Assembly (NCBI RefSeq): GCF_003313245.1
Contig: NZ_QJSD01000006.1
Coordinates: forward strand, 1 to 64,000
Direction of reading: 5' to 3'
DNA length: 64,000 nt
From: Primorskyibacter marinus
Lineage (GTDB): Bacteria; Pseudomonadota; Alphaproteobacteria; Rhodobacterales; Rhodobacteraceae
The notes beneath the pieces are model-generated. The model was not told where the DNA came from. It saw only the letters and a list, made by a program, of their open reading frames with translations, and did not search any database. The translations under genes and the position numbers were made by a program. Below, piece by piece: positions 27,609 through 45,366 of the stretch; position 1 is the first letter of the stretch; each line of letters opens with the position of its first letter.

Positions 27609-27676
27609 CTGGAAACCGGTAAAACCGAGATATCCTGCGGCGCGCAGCATGCGCGCCTCCGTCAAATCAAACCCGA

Positions 27677-29152
27677 TCAGACCGCCAGGCAGACATATTT
27701 CATCTCAAGGTAGTCCTCGATACCGTGATGGCTGCCCTCGCGACCCAAACCGGACTGCTTGACCCCGCCGAACGGTGCCAGCTCGGTCGAGATGATGCCC
27801 GTGTTCACGCCGACAATGCCATATTCCAGCGCTTCGGCCACCTTGTAGACCCGGCTTAGATCCTTGGCGTAGAAATACGACGCCAGCCCGAAGATCGTAT
27901 CATTGGCCATGGCGATCACCTCGTCTTCATCGGTAAACCGGAAAAGGGGTGCCAGCGGTCCAAACGTCTCTTCGGTGGCAAACGCCATCTCGCGCGTTGC
28001 CCCCGTCACGATGGTCGGGCCAAAGAAGTTGCCCTTCATCCCATCTGCCTCACCGCCCAGGATGACCTCGGCACCCTTGGCCTTGGCGTCTGCAATATGT
28101 TCCTGAACCTTGTCGAGCGCACCTGCATTGATCAGCGGCCCCAGATCGGTGCCCTCTTCCAGCCCGTCGCCCACCTTCATCGCGGCGACCCGCATGCGCA
28201 GTTTTTCGGCAAAGGCGTCATAGACCCCGTCCTGCACATAGATCCGGTTGGCACAGACACAGGTCTGTCCATTGTTGCGGAACTTGCACATGATCGCGCC
28301 TTCGACGGCGGCGTCCAGATCGGCATCGTCAAACACGATGAATGGCGCATTGCCGCCCAGCTCCATCGAGCATTTCATGACCTGATCGGCAGCCTGCTTC
28401 AGCAGGATGCGCCCCACTTCGGTCGATCCGGTGAACGTCAGCTTGCGGATGCCGGGATTTTCGCAGAATTCCTTGCCGATTTCCGAAGAACTGGACGACG
28501 TCACGACAGAGAATACCCCGGCCGGGATGCCCGCACGTTCCGCAAGCACAGCCATGGCGATGGCCGACAGCGGGGTTTCCTTCGCAGGGCGCGCAACAAA
28601 GGCGCATCCCGCGGCCAGTGCTGGCCCAGCCTTGCGCGTGATCATCGCGTTGGGAAAGTTCCATGGCGTGATCGATGCGGCCACCCCGATCGGCTGCTTG
28701 ATCACCATCAGCCGCTTGTCGCGCTGGTGACCAGGGATCATCTCGCCGTAAATACGCTTGGCCTCTTCGCCGAAAAACTCGATGAAGGCAGCACCATAGG
28801 CAATCTCGCCCTTGGCCTCGGCCAGTGGCTTTCCCTGCTCGGCGGTCAGGATGGTGCCCAGATCGTGCTGATGCTTCATCATCAGATCGAACCATTTGCG
28901 CATCACCGCGGCACGCTCTTTACCAGTCCACTGCGCCCAGGCGTTCTGCGCGGTTTCGGCTTGCGCGATCGCATCGGCCACCTGCGCGCGGCTGAGGTCG
29001 GAAACCTGTGCGATCACATCGCCTCGGGCAGGATTGGTAACGTCAAAGGTTCCGTTGTCGCCCTCGATCCATTCCCCGCCGACATATCCGCGCGTTTCCA
29101 GCAGGCCGGGATCCTTCAGCAAGGACTTGAGGTTTGTGGTTTGGTCCGGCAT
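27677..29152 (-). CDS. gabD: Succinate-semialdehyde dehydrogenase (NADP)
   Basis: 491 residues, aldehyde dehydrogenase superfamily. It oxidises succinate semialdehyde to succinate in GABA breakdown. MELGGNAPFIVFDDADLD carries the general-base Glu, and NNGQTCVCANRIYVQDGVYD carries the catalytic Cys with the extra redox-active Cys two positions later, typical of GabD. GSTEVGRILLKQ is the cofactor motif. The length equals E. coli GabD. No gabT is adjacent. A related semialdehyde (for example glutarate semialdehyde) is the alternative. Confidence 0.93.
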   Translation of the reverse strand: MPDQTTNLKSLLKDPGLLETRGYVGGEWIEGDNGTFDVTNPARGDVIAQVSDLSRAQVADAIAQAETAQNAWAQWTGKERAAVMRKWFDLMMKHQHDLGTILTAEQGKPLAEAKGEIAYGAAFIEFFGEEAKRIYGEMIPGHQRDKRLMVIKQPIGVAASITPWNFPNAMITRKAGPALAAGCAFVARPAKETPLSAIAMAVLAERAGIPAGVFSVVTSSSSSEIGKEFCENPGIRKLTFTGSTEVGRILLKQAADQVMKCSMELGGNAPFIVFDDADLDAAVEGAIMCKFRNNGQTCVCANRIYVQDGVYDAFAEKLRMRVAAMKVGDGLEEGTDLGPLINAGALDKVQEHIADAKAKGAEVILGGEADGMKGNFFGPTIVTGATREMAFATEETFGPLAPLFRFTDEDEVIAMANDTIFGLASYFYAKDLSRVYKVAEALEYGIVGVNTGIISTELAPFGGVKQSGLGREGSHHGIEDYLEMKYVCLAV

Positions 29153-29233
29153 GTCGCGCTCCTCTCGAAATGTTATGGAAGTTCCAGATCATCTGCTAGG
29201 CTTCTTGTCCAGCACTGCCTTTCGGAGAACGAT

Positions 29234-30025
29234 ATGGATCTTAATGACGCCTTTGCCAATGCCGCCTACATCCCGCAGGCAGATGACTACCCACCCCGCT
29301 GGGCAGAAAAAGCCGAGGCGTTTCGCGAGCAAATGACCCAAAAACATCGCGCCCGGCTGGGCGTGGCTTATGGGAACGGACCACGGCAAGAAATGGACAT
29401 CTTCCTGCCCAAGGCCGCCCCCAAGGGCCTCGTGGTGTTCGTTCATGGCGGCTACTGGCTGCGCTTTGACCGGTTCAGTTGGTCGCATCTGGCGGCGGGG
29501 TCGTGTGCGCAGGGCTGGGCCGTGGCGATGCCCTCGTACGATCTGTGCCCGCAGGTTCATATCAGAGACATCACCGGACAGATCGCCCATGCCGTGACGC
29601 TTGCAGCCCGTGAAATCTCGGGTCCGATCCGACTGGTAGGGCATTCCGCCGGCGGACAACAGGTTTGCCGGATGGGGGCCGCAGACGTATTGCCCGATAC
29701 CGTCGCCAGGCGGATTGCCCGGATCATGCCAATCTCTCCGGTGGCTGATCTCAGACCTTTGCGGCACACCCGCATGAACGAGACACTCGCGCTGGACGAC
29801 GCCGAGGCAGAACTGGAAAGCCCGTTATTGGCCGCAGCCCCGAACATGCCCGTATCTGTCTGGGTCGGTGCAGATGAACGCCCGGTTTTTGTCGAACAGG
29901 CAACCGCGCTTGCCGCTGCTTGGCAGGCCGATTTGACTGTCGAACCGGACCGACATCATTTCGATGTGATCGACGCGCTGGAAGACCCCGAAAGCCCGAT
30001 GATACGCGCTTTGCTTGGGGATTGA
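29234..30025 (+). CDS. Alpha/beta hydrolase, arylformamidase (kynurenine formamidase)-like
   Basis: 263 residues. VFVHGGYWLRFD carries the HGGYW oxyanion-hole motif of AFMID-type arylformamidases, LVGHSAGGQQVC is the nucleophile elbow with the catalytic Ser, and PDRHHFDVIDAL supplies the catalytic His. GGAGA 6 bases before 29234 sets the start; the frame is open far upstream only because it opposes gabD. It is divergent from gabD and 192 bases before creatinase. Kynurenine pathway genes are absent, so another carbamoyl, formyl or ester substrate is possible. Confidence 0.8.
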   Translation: MDLNDAFANAAYIPQADDYPPRWAEKAEAFREQMTQKHRARLGVAYGNGPRQEMDIFLPKAAPKGLVVFVHGGYWLRFDRFSWSHLAAGSCAQGWAVAMPSYDLCPQVHIRDITGQIAHAVTLAAREISGPIRLVGHSAGGQQVCRMGAADVLPDTVARRIARIMPISPVADLRPLRHTRMNETLALDDAEAELESPLLAAAPNMPVSVWVGADERPVFVEQATALAAAWQADLTVEPDRHHFDVIDALEDPESPMIRALLGD

Positions 30026-30217
30026 GAAATTGCTTGCCAGAAGCCGCCTCGCGGCCTTATCAGGTGGCAGGCATGGCGATGGCGTCGCCAGCGTGAGATA
30101 TGCACGCGCCCCCTTGATTTTCTGTCCTGAACGCCGGGACCTTTCTTTGCTGCCCACGCGGTAAGGATGGGTGTCCCGTCCGACCGCTCGGACAGCATAT
30201 TGTCGGAGGGTCACCCC

Positions 30218-31423
30218 ATGGAACGTCCAGAATTTTCCCGCTTTCACAATGGCGACAAGGCAGCACTGCCCTTTGCGCCTGCCGAATATGACGCCCGCCT
30301 TGCCGGTCTGCGCGAAATCATGTCGCGCGACGGCATCGATGCCTGCGTCTTCACCTCGATGCACAACATCGCCTACTATTCGGGCTTTTTGTATTGCAGC
30401 TTTGGCCGCCCCTACGGCCTGGTCGTCACGGCGTCCGAAAGCGTGACAATCAGCGCCGGCATCGATGCAGGCCAGCCCTGGCGCCGTTGCCACGGCGACA
30501 ACATCACCTATACCGACTGGAAGCGCGACAATTACTGGCGCGCGATCCTGTCCGTGACCGGGCCGGGCCAAGTGATCGGCTATGAGGCCGACCATATCAA
30601 CATGGCGCAATTCGCGTCGCTTGGCGAATTTCTGGCACCATCCAAAACCGTGAACATCGCCCCTGCAACCATGCGCCAGCGCATGCATAAATCCGTCGCT
30701 GAAATCGCCCTGATCCGCGAAGGGGCGCGCGTGGCGGATGTGGGCGGCTATGCGATCCGCGATGCGGTACGCGAAGGCACCCGCGAGATTGACGTGGCCA
30801 TGGCCGGACGCGACGCGATGGAGGCCGAAATCGCGCGGGCCTTCCCGGATGCCGAATATCGCGACACCTGGGTCTGGTTCCAGTCCGGGCTGAACACCGA
30901 TGGCGCGCACAACCCCGTCACCGCCCGCAAGCTGGGGCGTGGCGACATCCTGTCGCTGAACACCTTCCCGATGATCTCTGGCTACTACACGGCGCTGGAA
31001 CGGACCATGTTCGTGGGCGAAGCGGATGCCGAAAGCCTGCGTATATGGGAGGCAAACGTCGCAGCGCATGAATACGGCATGAGCCTGCTGAAACCCGGTG
31101 CCACCTGCGCCGAGGTCACGCATGCGATCAACGATTTCTTTGCAGAACGTGACCTGCTGCAATATCGCAGCTTCGGTTATGGCCACTCTTTCGGCGTCCT
31201 GTCGCATTACTACGGGCGCGAAGCGGGGCTGGAACTGCGCGAAGACATCGATACCGTGCTCGAACCCGGCATGGTCATCAGCATGGAACCGATGCTGACC
31301 ATCCCTGAGGGCCAACCCGGTGCCGGCGGCTACCGCGAACATGACATCCTGATCATCAAGGAAGAAGGCAACGAGAACATTACCGGCTATCCCTACGGCC
31401 CCGGCTTCAACATCGTTGGCTGA
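30218..31423 (+). CDS. Creatinase (creatine amidinohydrolase)
   Basis: 401 residues, pita-bread fold of the M24 peptidase superfamily. The enzyme hydrolyses creatine to sarcosine and urea. The sequence follows Pseudomonas creatinase closely: DFLYCSFGRPYALV-like and GQPWRR segments in the N-domain, then TWVWFQSGLNTDGAHNPVT with the catalytic His, then FGYGHSFGVLSHYYGREAG, then EPGMVISMEPM, then GAGGYREHDIL. The metal ligands of true M24 peptidases are not complete, as expected. GGAGGG 7 bases before 30218 sets the start. Creatininase, sarcosine oxidase and urease genes are not in the window. Confidence 0.92.
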   Translation: MERPEFSRFHNGDKAALPFAPAEYDARLAGLREIMSRDGIDACVFTSMHNIAYYSGFLYCSFGRPYGLVVTASESVTISAGIDAGQPWRRCHGDNITYTDWKRDNYWRAILSVTGPGQVIGYEADHINMAQFASLGEFLAPSKTVNIAPATMRQRMHKSVAEIALIREGARVADVGGYAIRDAVREGTREIDVAMAGRDAMEAEIARAFPDAEYRDTWVWFQSGLNTDGAHNPVTARKLGRGDILSLNTFPMISGYYTALERTMFVGEADAESLRIWEANVAAHEYGMSLLKPGATCAEVTHAINDFFAERDLLQYRSFGYGHSFGVLSHYYGREAGLELREDIDTVLEPGMVISMEPMLTIPEGQPGAGGYREHDILIIKEEGNENITGYPYGPGFNIVG

Positions 31424-31761
31424 TCACAGAGGCACGGTGCTGTATCCAAAACGATGAGGCCCAGGATACGGCACCTGATCGCAACCCCTGAATACATCGA
31501 ATATGGCCGCGCGTTTCACTGCGTGGCATTTTCCAATTTTGGGTGGCGATCATCTGCGCGTCAAACGGCTGCGCTGCTTTCATATCGACTTATGTATTTC
31601 AGCGCCTTCACACGACCACTCAACATGCTAGATGAGGAGTTGAACGCAAAGACCGCCCGGTTTTGCCAACACACATACCTTCTTGATCAACCCCGGCGGT
31701 CAGGTACTGACTGACTGACGCCTTCGGCGGTGGATAAGAAAGGTAAGAAAAGGAGCGCGCC
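31424..31761. other. Intergenic region after creatinase
   Basis: About 340 bases with no supported gene. A short run of CTGA units (CTGACTGACTGA, near 31708) is the only repeat. AGGAG at 31751-31755 is the ribosome binding site of the next gene. Confidence 0.45.
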
Positions 31762-32556
31762 ATGAGTCTCGCATCTGGCCGGATGGAACTGCGCGAGGCG
31801 GATATCCGCAAGCACTACCCTGCCGCAACAGCGATGCTCCAGAAGATTGACCACACGCCCCGGATTGCCAAAGGGACGGAAACCCCGGTGCAGGAACGCG
31901 CGGCGATGCTTGGCACACGACGACGGTTCCGCACAAGCGCATCGGGATTGGCGATGCGTTCCGGCACCCGCGCCGAAGACGTATACCTGCTGTCGCGGAT
32001 CGAGGCCGTGAATAAAGACGATCCGATCATCTCGCCCTTGCAGGCGACGGTGATGAACGGCCTGCGCCGCGCATTGGCGATTGCACTGGCAATCGGAGAC
32101 GCGTTTTCCGACACATCCGATCTGGGCGATCTGAAACGCGCCAATCTGCAAGGTTCCCTGCCCGCTGCTCGCAAGTCCGACTTCACCGAACTGTTGCAGG
32201 CAGAAGCGCTTGTCGTGGGGCACGTCTTTGCCAATGCGCTCGCTTTCCTGCTTGGCCCACACGAAACCGATGTTTCGGCAAAGCTTGGCGAGGTTGAAGA
32301 AATCCTGACCGATAATGCTCGGATGATTTTGCACGGGGCATTATGGGAAATGGATCGGAACATCGCCACCCATGCCGATGACGATGCGCAGCTGGTGGCA
32401 ACCGTTGCAGGTTTTGCCGAACAATTGATGACAAATCTGGAACTGCGGGCGCAGACCTCTACCCGCATTGCCGCCTTCGCAAGCGCCTCTTGGTGGGTAG
32501 AGGCCGACGGTTTCATCATTTGTGGCCTCACGAAACGACCAAAGCCAAACCGGTGA
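31762..32556 (+). CDS. Hypothetical protein, unknown family
   Basis: 264 residues, no family recognised. It is predicted soluble, with a helical middle part (LRRALAIALAIGDAFSD, SDFTELLQAEALVVGHVFANALAFLL) and no signal peptide or cysteine cluster. The single Cys is near the C-terminus, in a region with two adjacent tryptophans (ASASWWVEADGF). AGGAG 6 bases before the ATG and normal codon use support a real gene. It precedes two membrane protein genes in the same direction. Confidence 0.65.
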   Translation: MSLASGRMELREADIRKHYPAATAMLQKIDHTPRIAKGTETPVQERAAMLGTRRRFRTSASGLAMRSGTRAEDVYLLSRIEAVNKDDPIISPLQATVMNGLRRALAIALAIGDAFSDTSDLGDLKRANLQGSLPAARKSDFTELLQAEALVVGHVFANALAFLLGPHETDVSAKLGEVEEILTDNARMILHGALWEMDRNIATHADDDAQLVATVAGFAEQLMTNLELRAQTSTRIAAFASASWWVEADGFIICGLTKRPKPNR

Positions 32557-32638
32557 GCGGAATGACTTCGTGCCTGCGCGCGCGGAAACGGAAGGTGTGA
32601 TATGGGTTGCTTTTCGAGGCTCTGCCAGGAGGTAGAAC

Positions 32639-32902
32639 ATGATGGGGTTGGTGCGGCTTATCGGGATCGGGTTTATCGTCCTGTCGGTGATCTATATCTG
32701 TCTGTCCTTCTATTCCCGATCCATCCGGCGCAAGAAGCTTGAGCAGGAATGGAACGATGCAGCCATGACCGGCGACAAGGACAGATTTGTCGAACAGGGG
32801 CTGAAAAGCTACGATAGCTCGCTCAGGCGGAAACTGATACTTGGGGTCTATGTCATTCCTGTGGTCATCATCGGTACGATCCTCTATGTCGTGAACCACT
32901 GA
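32639..32902 (+). CDS. Small two-TM membrane protein of Rhodobacterales
   Basis: 87 residues with two hydrophobic segments (about 5-24 and 66-85) enclosing a charged loop (RRKKLEQEWNDAAM). Relatives in Rhodobacteraceae carry the legacy name cation/multidrug efflux pump, but two helices and this length give no support for a pump. AGGAGG at 32627-32632 precedes two in-frame ATG codons (32639, 32642); either may be used. It lies 14 bases before the DUF1523 gene, so the two are co-transcribed and may form a membrane complex. Confidence 0.75.
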   Translation: MMGLVRLIGIGFIVLSVIYICLSFYSRSIRRKKLEQEWNDAAMTGDKDRFVEQGLKSYDSSLRRKLILGVYVIPVVIIGTILYVVNH

Positions 32903-32916
32903 AGGGAGTGCCGGGC

Positions 32917-33561
32917 ATGGTCTATGTAAAGTGGGTTTTCTGGGGTACGTTCTGGCTGCTGATCGCGGCCTTCTTTCACTATACGCTGCCGCAGCATGAC
33001 ATTGTCCGCATCGTGAACACCTACGAAGAACGGCAGGATCTGGGCGACTGGACCCGTATTTTCTGGTCCGTTCCAGATGACCAGACGGAATCTCTGGTCA
33101 ATCGCGACGTGCAGTTCATTCAGGCCGTGCGTCCCAACGGCAAGGCCGTGGTTTATCGCAACGAGGATACCAGCTGGCGCTGGCCGCCCTATTTCAAATT
33201 CGACACCGCGAACCTGTATACCGAGGCGAACGATTCCAAATCGACACGCGACACCCCGCGCTGGGTATCGGTCACGCATTACGGCTGGCGCAACGAATAT
33301 TGGTCGATCTTTCCCAACGCCGTCGCCATCAAAGACGTCGAGGGGCCGGATGCGACGATCATCCCGTGGGTCAACATCGTCATTCTGGTGATCTTCTTCG
33401 CCCTTGTCTGGGCCATCTGGGTGCGATGGCGGCGGTTCCGCCGGGCGCGGATTGATCCGGTCCTGGAAGATATGGGCGACAGTCTTGAGGCAGCGGGCGA
33501 CCGCATGGCCGCACGCCGTGGCAGGTTCCGCCGCTGGCTGGACGGTTGGAAGAAGAAGTAG
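32917..33561 (+). CDS. DUF1523 family membrane protein
   Basis: 214 residues. An N-terminal membrane segment (about 5-22) is followed by a roughly 120-residue periplasmic domain (motifs RIVNTYEERQD, WRWPPYFKFDTANLYTEA, WVSVTHYGWRNEYWSIFPNA). A second membrane segment follows, then a very basic cytoplasmic tail ending DGWKKK. This fits DUF1523, a Rhodobacteraceae-centred family with no known function. AGGGAG 8 bases upstream favours the ATG at 32917 over a GTG at 32908. It is paired with the preceding small membrane gene. Confidence 0.82.
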   Translation: MVYVKWVFWGTFWLLIAAFFHYTLPQHDIVRIVNTYEERQDLGDWTRIFWSVPDDQTESLVNRDVQFIQAVRPNGKAVVYRNEDTSWRWPPYFKFDTANLYTEANDSKSTRDTPRWVSVTHYGWRNEYWSIFPNAVAIKDVEGPDATIIPWVNIVILVIFFALVWAIWVRWRRFRRARIDPVLEDMGDSLEAAGDRMAARRGRFRRWLDGWKKK

Positions 33562-33602
33562 TGCTGCGCCCCGTGACCGCTGTCTGAAATCTCAGAAGCC
33601 GC

Positions 33603-33625
33603 GGGCGGCACTGGCTTTGCCGCCC
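33603..33625. terminator. Hairpin between convergent DUF1523 and pgm genes
   Basis: GGGCGGCA (33603-33610) pairs with TGCCGCCC (33618-33625) around a 7-base loop. It lacks a T-run on both sides, so it is only a possible terminator. Confidence 0.35.
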
Positions 33626-33712
33626 CATGAGAGGCCGCGCAAGGCGGCGCTGCCTGACGCTTATGGCCCGCCGTCCGGGGATTAAGCTTGACACCATTGG
33701 CAGGCGAGTATC

Positions 33713-38937
<5,225 letters not shown>

Positions 38938-38959
38938 TCGTACCTCTTTCAACAGGCGA

Positions 38960-40231
38960 TCAGCACAATTTGGCCGCGCGCTGGTCCATCATCGACTTGG
39001 TGACCAGAACGACGCCCCCTTCGGAGACGCGGAACCATTTGGCGTCTTCTTCCGGATCCTCGCCAATGACAAGTCCCGCCGGAATTTCCACGCCCCGATC
39101 CAGCACCACATTTGTCAGCCGCGCGTTGCGGTGAACCTGCGTATAGGGCAGCGCCACAACCTTTTCGAGCGCAGAATAGGAATGCGTCCGCACACCGGTA
39201 AACAGCAGCGAATTGCGCACCTCGGACCCCGATACGATACATCCGCCCGAAATCAAAGACGACAAGGCAACGCCGCGTCTGTCCGCCTCGTCATGGATGA
39301 ATTTGGCGGGTGGCGTAATCTCGGAATAGGTCCAGATCGGCCAGGAATTGTCGTAGATGTCCAGCTTTGGTGTGAAATCCGTCAGGTCGATATTGGCCGA
39401 CCAGAACGCATCAATCGTGCCTACGTCGCGCCAGTAAGGCTCTTCCTCCAGGCCCGATGTGATGCAACTGTCGCTGAACAGGTGCGCCATCGCCTTGCCG
39501 TTCTTGACGATGTCGGGGATCAGGTCGTGGCCGAAGTCATGGCTGGAATTGCTGTCCTCGGAATCGCGGATCAAGAGATCCCGCAGAAAATCCCAGTTGA
39601 AGACGTAGATCCCCATCGACGCTAGTGAATTTGCATCGTCCCCCGGAATCGTTGGCGGATCTTCGGGCTTTTCCAAAAAGCTGGTGATGCGCCTGTCGTT
39701 GTCGATACCCATGACGCCAAAGGCCGTCGCTTCGGCCTTGGGCACTGTCAGACACCCCACGGTGACATCGGCACCGGTTTCGACGTGCTGACGCAGCATC
39801 ACCTCGTAATCCATCTTGTAGATGTGATCGCCCGCCAGAATAATCACATATTTGACACCGTAGCTGTCAACGATGTCGATGTTCTGAGTTACGGCATCGA
39901 CCGTGCCCAGATACCATTTGTTTTCGGCCACCCGTTGCGATGCGGGCAGGACATCAAGATATTCGTTCCGCTCGGCGCGAAAAAAGCTCCATCCGCGTTG
40001 CATGTGCCGGATCAGGCTGTGGGCCTTGTACTGCGTGGCAATCGCCATTTTGCGGATGCCGGAGTTCAAGGCGTTCGAGAGGGCGAAGTCGATGATCCGG
40101 GACTTGCCGCCAAAATAGACGGCCGGTTTGGCACGGGTGTCGGTCAGTTCTTTCAGGCGGCTTCCGCGCCCCCCGGCCAGGACAAAGGCCATGGCTTGCG
40201 AAGACAGTCGGCCGGATTGTGATGGTAGCAT
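38960..40231 (-). CDS. glgC: Glucose-1-phosphate adenylyltransferase
   Basis: 423 residues, the committed step of glycogen synthesis (ADP-glucose from ATP and glucose-1-phosphate), normally under allosteric control by fructose-6-phosphate and pyruvate in this bacterial group. [16 protein letters not shown] is the nucleotide-binding loop, [16 protein letters not shown] the activator/substrate region and [11 protein letters not shown] the metal site. The C-terminus is a left-handed beta-helix. GGGGAGGA lies 6 bases before the ATG at 40231. It starts 29 bases after glgB. Confidence 0.96.
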   Translation of the reverse strand: MLPSQSGRLSSQAMAFVLAGGRGSRLKELTDTRAKPAVYFGGKSRIIDFALSNALNSGIRKMAIATQYKAHSLIRHMQRGWSFFRAERNEYLDVLPASQRVAENKWYLGTVDAVTQNIDIVDSYGVKYVIILAGDHIYKMDYEVMLRQHVETGADVTVGCLTVPKAEATAFGVMGIDNDRRITSFLEKPEDPPTIPGDDANSLASMGIYVFNWDFLRDLLIRDSEDSNSSHDFGHDLIPDIVKNGKAMAHLFSDSCITSGLEEEPYWRDVGTIDAFWSANIDLTDFTPKLDIYDNSWPIWTYSEITPPAKFIHDEADRRGVALSSLISGGCIVSGSEVRNSLLFTGVRTHSYSALEKVVALPYTQVHRNARLTNVVLDRGVEIPAGLVIGEDPEEDAKWFRVSEGGVVLVTKSMMDQRAAKLC

Positions 40232-40260
40232 GTGTATCCTCCCCGAAAAATGCTCTGGAT

Positions 40261-42443
40261 CTAGTCTGCCTGGAACATCAGCACCGCCAGCGGCGGCAGC
40301 ACGATTGACGCCGAATGCGGATGGTTCATCCACTCTTTTTCCTCGGCAGTGACACCCCCCATGTTGCCTCGATTACCCCCGCCATAAACGGAACTGTCGG
40401 AATTGAAGATCTCACGCCAACGGCCCGGCCCCGGCAATCCGATACGGTAGCCCGTGCGTTCCACCGGGGTGAAATTGCACAGCACCACCACCGGTTTGTC
40501 CTTCGGCCCGCCTTTGCGGATATAGCCCAGCACCGAATTCTCGGCGTCGCCGCCCTCCAGCCATTCGAACCCTTCGGGCCGCGTATCGTTGACATGCAGC
40601 GCGGGCGTTTGGCGGTAGATATTGTTGAGGTCCCGGATCAGGCTTTGGATGCCGCGATGTTGCGGATAGTCCAGCAAATGCCATTCGAGAGAGCTGTTGT
40701 GGTTCCACTCACTCCCCTGCGCAAACTCGCAGCCCATGAACAACAGTTTCTTGCCCGGATGCGTCCACATATAGCTGTAATAGGCGCGCAGGTTGGCGAA
40801 TTTCTCATCCCCCTGCCCCGGCATCTTGGCGATCATGCTGCCCTTGCCATGCACCACCTCGTCATGGCTGATCGGCAGGATGAAGTTCTCGGTAAAGGCG
40901 TAATGCAGCGAAAACGTGATCTCGTTGTGGTGATGCTTTCGGTGGATCGGATCTTGTTCAATATAGCGCAGGCTGTCGTTCATCCAGCCCATGTTCCACT
41001 TGAACCCGAAGCCCAGCCCGCCCGCATCGACAGGGCGGGATACGCCGGGAAAGGCAGTGCTTTCCTCGGCCGCTGTCATGATGCCCGGCACCTCACCATA
41101 GGCGATGGTGTTGGTGCGCTGAATCAGGGAAATCGCCTCGTAATTCTCGCGCCCGCCATCCTTGTTTGGCACCCACTCCCCCTGTTTGCGGGAATAGTCG
41201 CGATACAGCATCGAGGCCACGGCATCGACGCGCAGCCCATCGACATGGTATTCCTCAAGCCAATAGAGCGCGTTGGAAATCAGATAGTTGGCAACCTCGA
41301 CCCGACCGTAGTTGTAGATCAGTGTGTTCCAATCCTGATGGAACCCCTCGCGCGGATCGGCGTGTTCATAAAGCGCCGTGCCGTCGAACTGGCCAAGCCC
41401 GTGAACGTCGGTTGGGAAATGTCCCGGCACCCAGTCCAGCAGAATGCCGATACCCTTCTTATGCGCCGCGTCCACGAAGGTGCGAAACTCACCCGGCGTG
41501 CCATACCGGATCGTCGGGGCAAACATGCCGACGGGTTGATAGCCCCAGGAGCCATCGAAGGGATGTTCGCTGATCGGCAACAGCTCGATATGCGTAAAAC
41601 CCATATCGGCGGCGTAATCGACAAGATCCGTCGCCATCTCGATATAGGACAACGGCCGCCCGCCATCTTCGGCGACGCGTTTCCAACTGCCTGGATGCAC
41701 CTCGTAGATCGATACGGGAGCATCGACATTCTGCACCGTGGCGCGCTTGTTCATCCACGCCTTGTCGGACCATTTGGCAGCCCGGATGTCGCGCACGACA
41801 GAGCCGGTGGCAGGCGGATGTTCGGACCCGAAGCCAACCGGGTCGGCCTTGGCGGGCAACACGGTACCGTCGGCGGCCATGATCTCGTATTTGTAAATCT
41901 CACCATCGCCCAGATCGGGGATGAACAGCTCCCACACACCGGTTGCCCCGCGTCGACGCATCGGGTTGCGGCGTCCGTCCCAGAGGTTGAAATTGCCGAT
42001 CACCGAAACACGCTGCGCATTCGGTGCCCAGACCGCGAAATGTGTGCCCGTTACCTTTTCATGCGTCATCACATGGGCACCCAGCACCTGCCAGATCCGC
42101 TGATGACTGCCTTCGCCCAAGAAATATTCGTCCTGCTCGCCGATCACCGGACTGAACCGGTAGGGATCGTCAAACTCCCATTCATTATCCGCATTGCGCG
42201 CCCGTAACCGGTAGCTTGCAGCCTTGCGTTTCAGCGTACCGGTGAACAACCCGTCTGCACCCTCGACCGCCGACAGGGGCGTTACGGTCGCCTTGCCAGT
42301 CAACACCTCGACAGTGTCCGCGCCGGGCACGAAGGCTGTGACCGTGGGCTTTCCGTCTCGTTCGTGGGGGCCCAGGATTGAGAACGGGTCCCCGTGGCGG
42401 CCCTGCGATATGGACTTGGCCGCGTCGGGATGTAGAGCATCGT

Positions 42444-42447
<4 letters not shown>
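40261..42447 (-). CDS. glgB: 1,4-alpha-glucan branching enzyme
   Basis: 728 residues, GH13. It cuts alpha-1,4 chains and reattaches them as alpha-1,6 branches. An N-terminal extra CBM48 module precedes the main CBM48 ([20 protein letters not shown]). The barrel shows [12 protein letters not shown] with the nucleophile Asp, the acid Glu in [11 protein letters not shown] and [14 protein letters not shown]. The start overlaps the glgP stop by 4 bases (ATGA at 42444-42447), so the two are coupled. Confidence 0.97.
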
Positions 42448-44855
<2,408 letters not shown>

Positions 44856-44889
44856 GTTAAGAATAATCCCTTGAATCCGCCCTTTATTA

Positions 44890-44902
44890 GCAAAATGTTT
44901 GC
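44890..44902 (-). promoter_or_regulatory. Palindrome in the glycogen operon promoter region
   Basis: GCAAA-ATG-TTTGC is a perfect inverted repeat with a 3-base centre, 35 bases before the glgP start. On the minus strand it sits between TTACGA and TAATAA spaced by 17 bases, a weak but possible promoter. The A/T-arm shape resembles operators of LacI-family sugar regulators. No regulator gene is adjacent. Confidence 0.35.
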
Positions 44903-45366
44903 GCTATCGTAACCCTGAAGCGATGCCCCCAAAGGCACGAAACGATTTTGCCACTGCCCTTATCCCAGGCGATTTGCCAAATGCCCTGGGTCGCTGGATG
45001 ATGAGGATCTCGCCTGTTTTCATTGCAACCGATCGAATATGCCGATGCATCGAAAATCCCGCCAACTGTCCGCCACCCCCAAAACACGGGTTAAGGACAA
45101 GCAGCAGTCTTTTCGACAGACGGCCCCGGACAAGACCGACGATACTGCGTCTCGAACCGCTTTGTGGCCAAGTGCCGCTGTCGAACGGATTCATCCGCGG
45201 TCAGCAATTGCGCAGTTCAATGCCGGTCATCTGGCCGTCAGTCGTTGGCTTGCTCGCGTCGACGCTGCTGCGTTGATCTGCCTCTGGTCGGGGCGCGGTT
45301 GCGGTGTCCAAGCCAACAATACCCGCAAGACGTACCGGTTGCGGCATACAAACCTGCCTTGTTTCG
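44903..45366. other. Intergenic region upstream of the glycogen operon
   Basis: About 460 bases with no supported gene on either strand. It lies between the start of the glycogen operon and the stop of the DapA-family gene, both on the minus strand, so it must hold the end of one transcript and the beginning of the other. I see no clear Rho-independent terminator. Confidence 0.45.

Noticed and set aside
28097-29233. Upstream extension of the arylformamidase-like hydrolase to 28097
   Set aside because: The extension lies antisense to gabD and has no similarity to hydrolases. A good ribosome binding site and the family N-terminus are at 29234.
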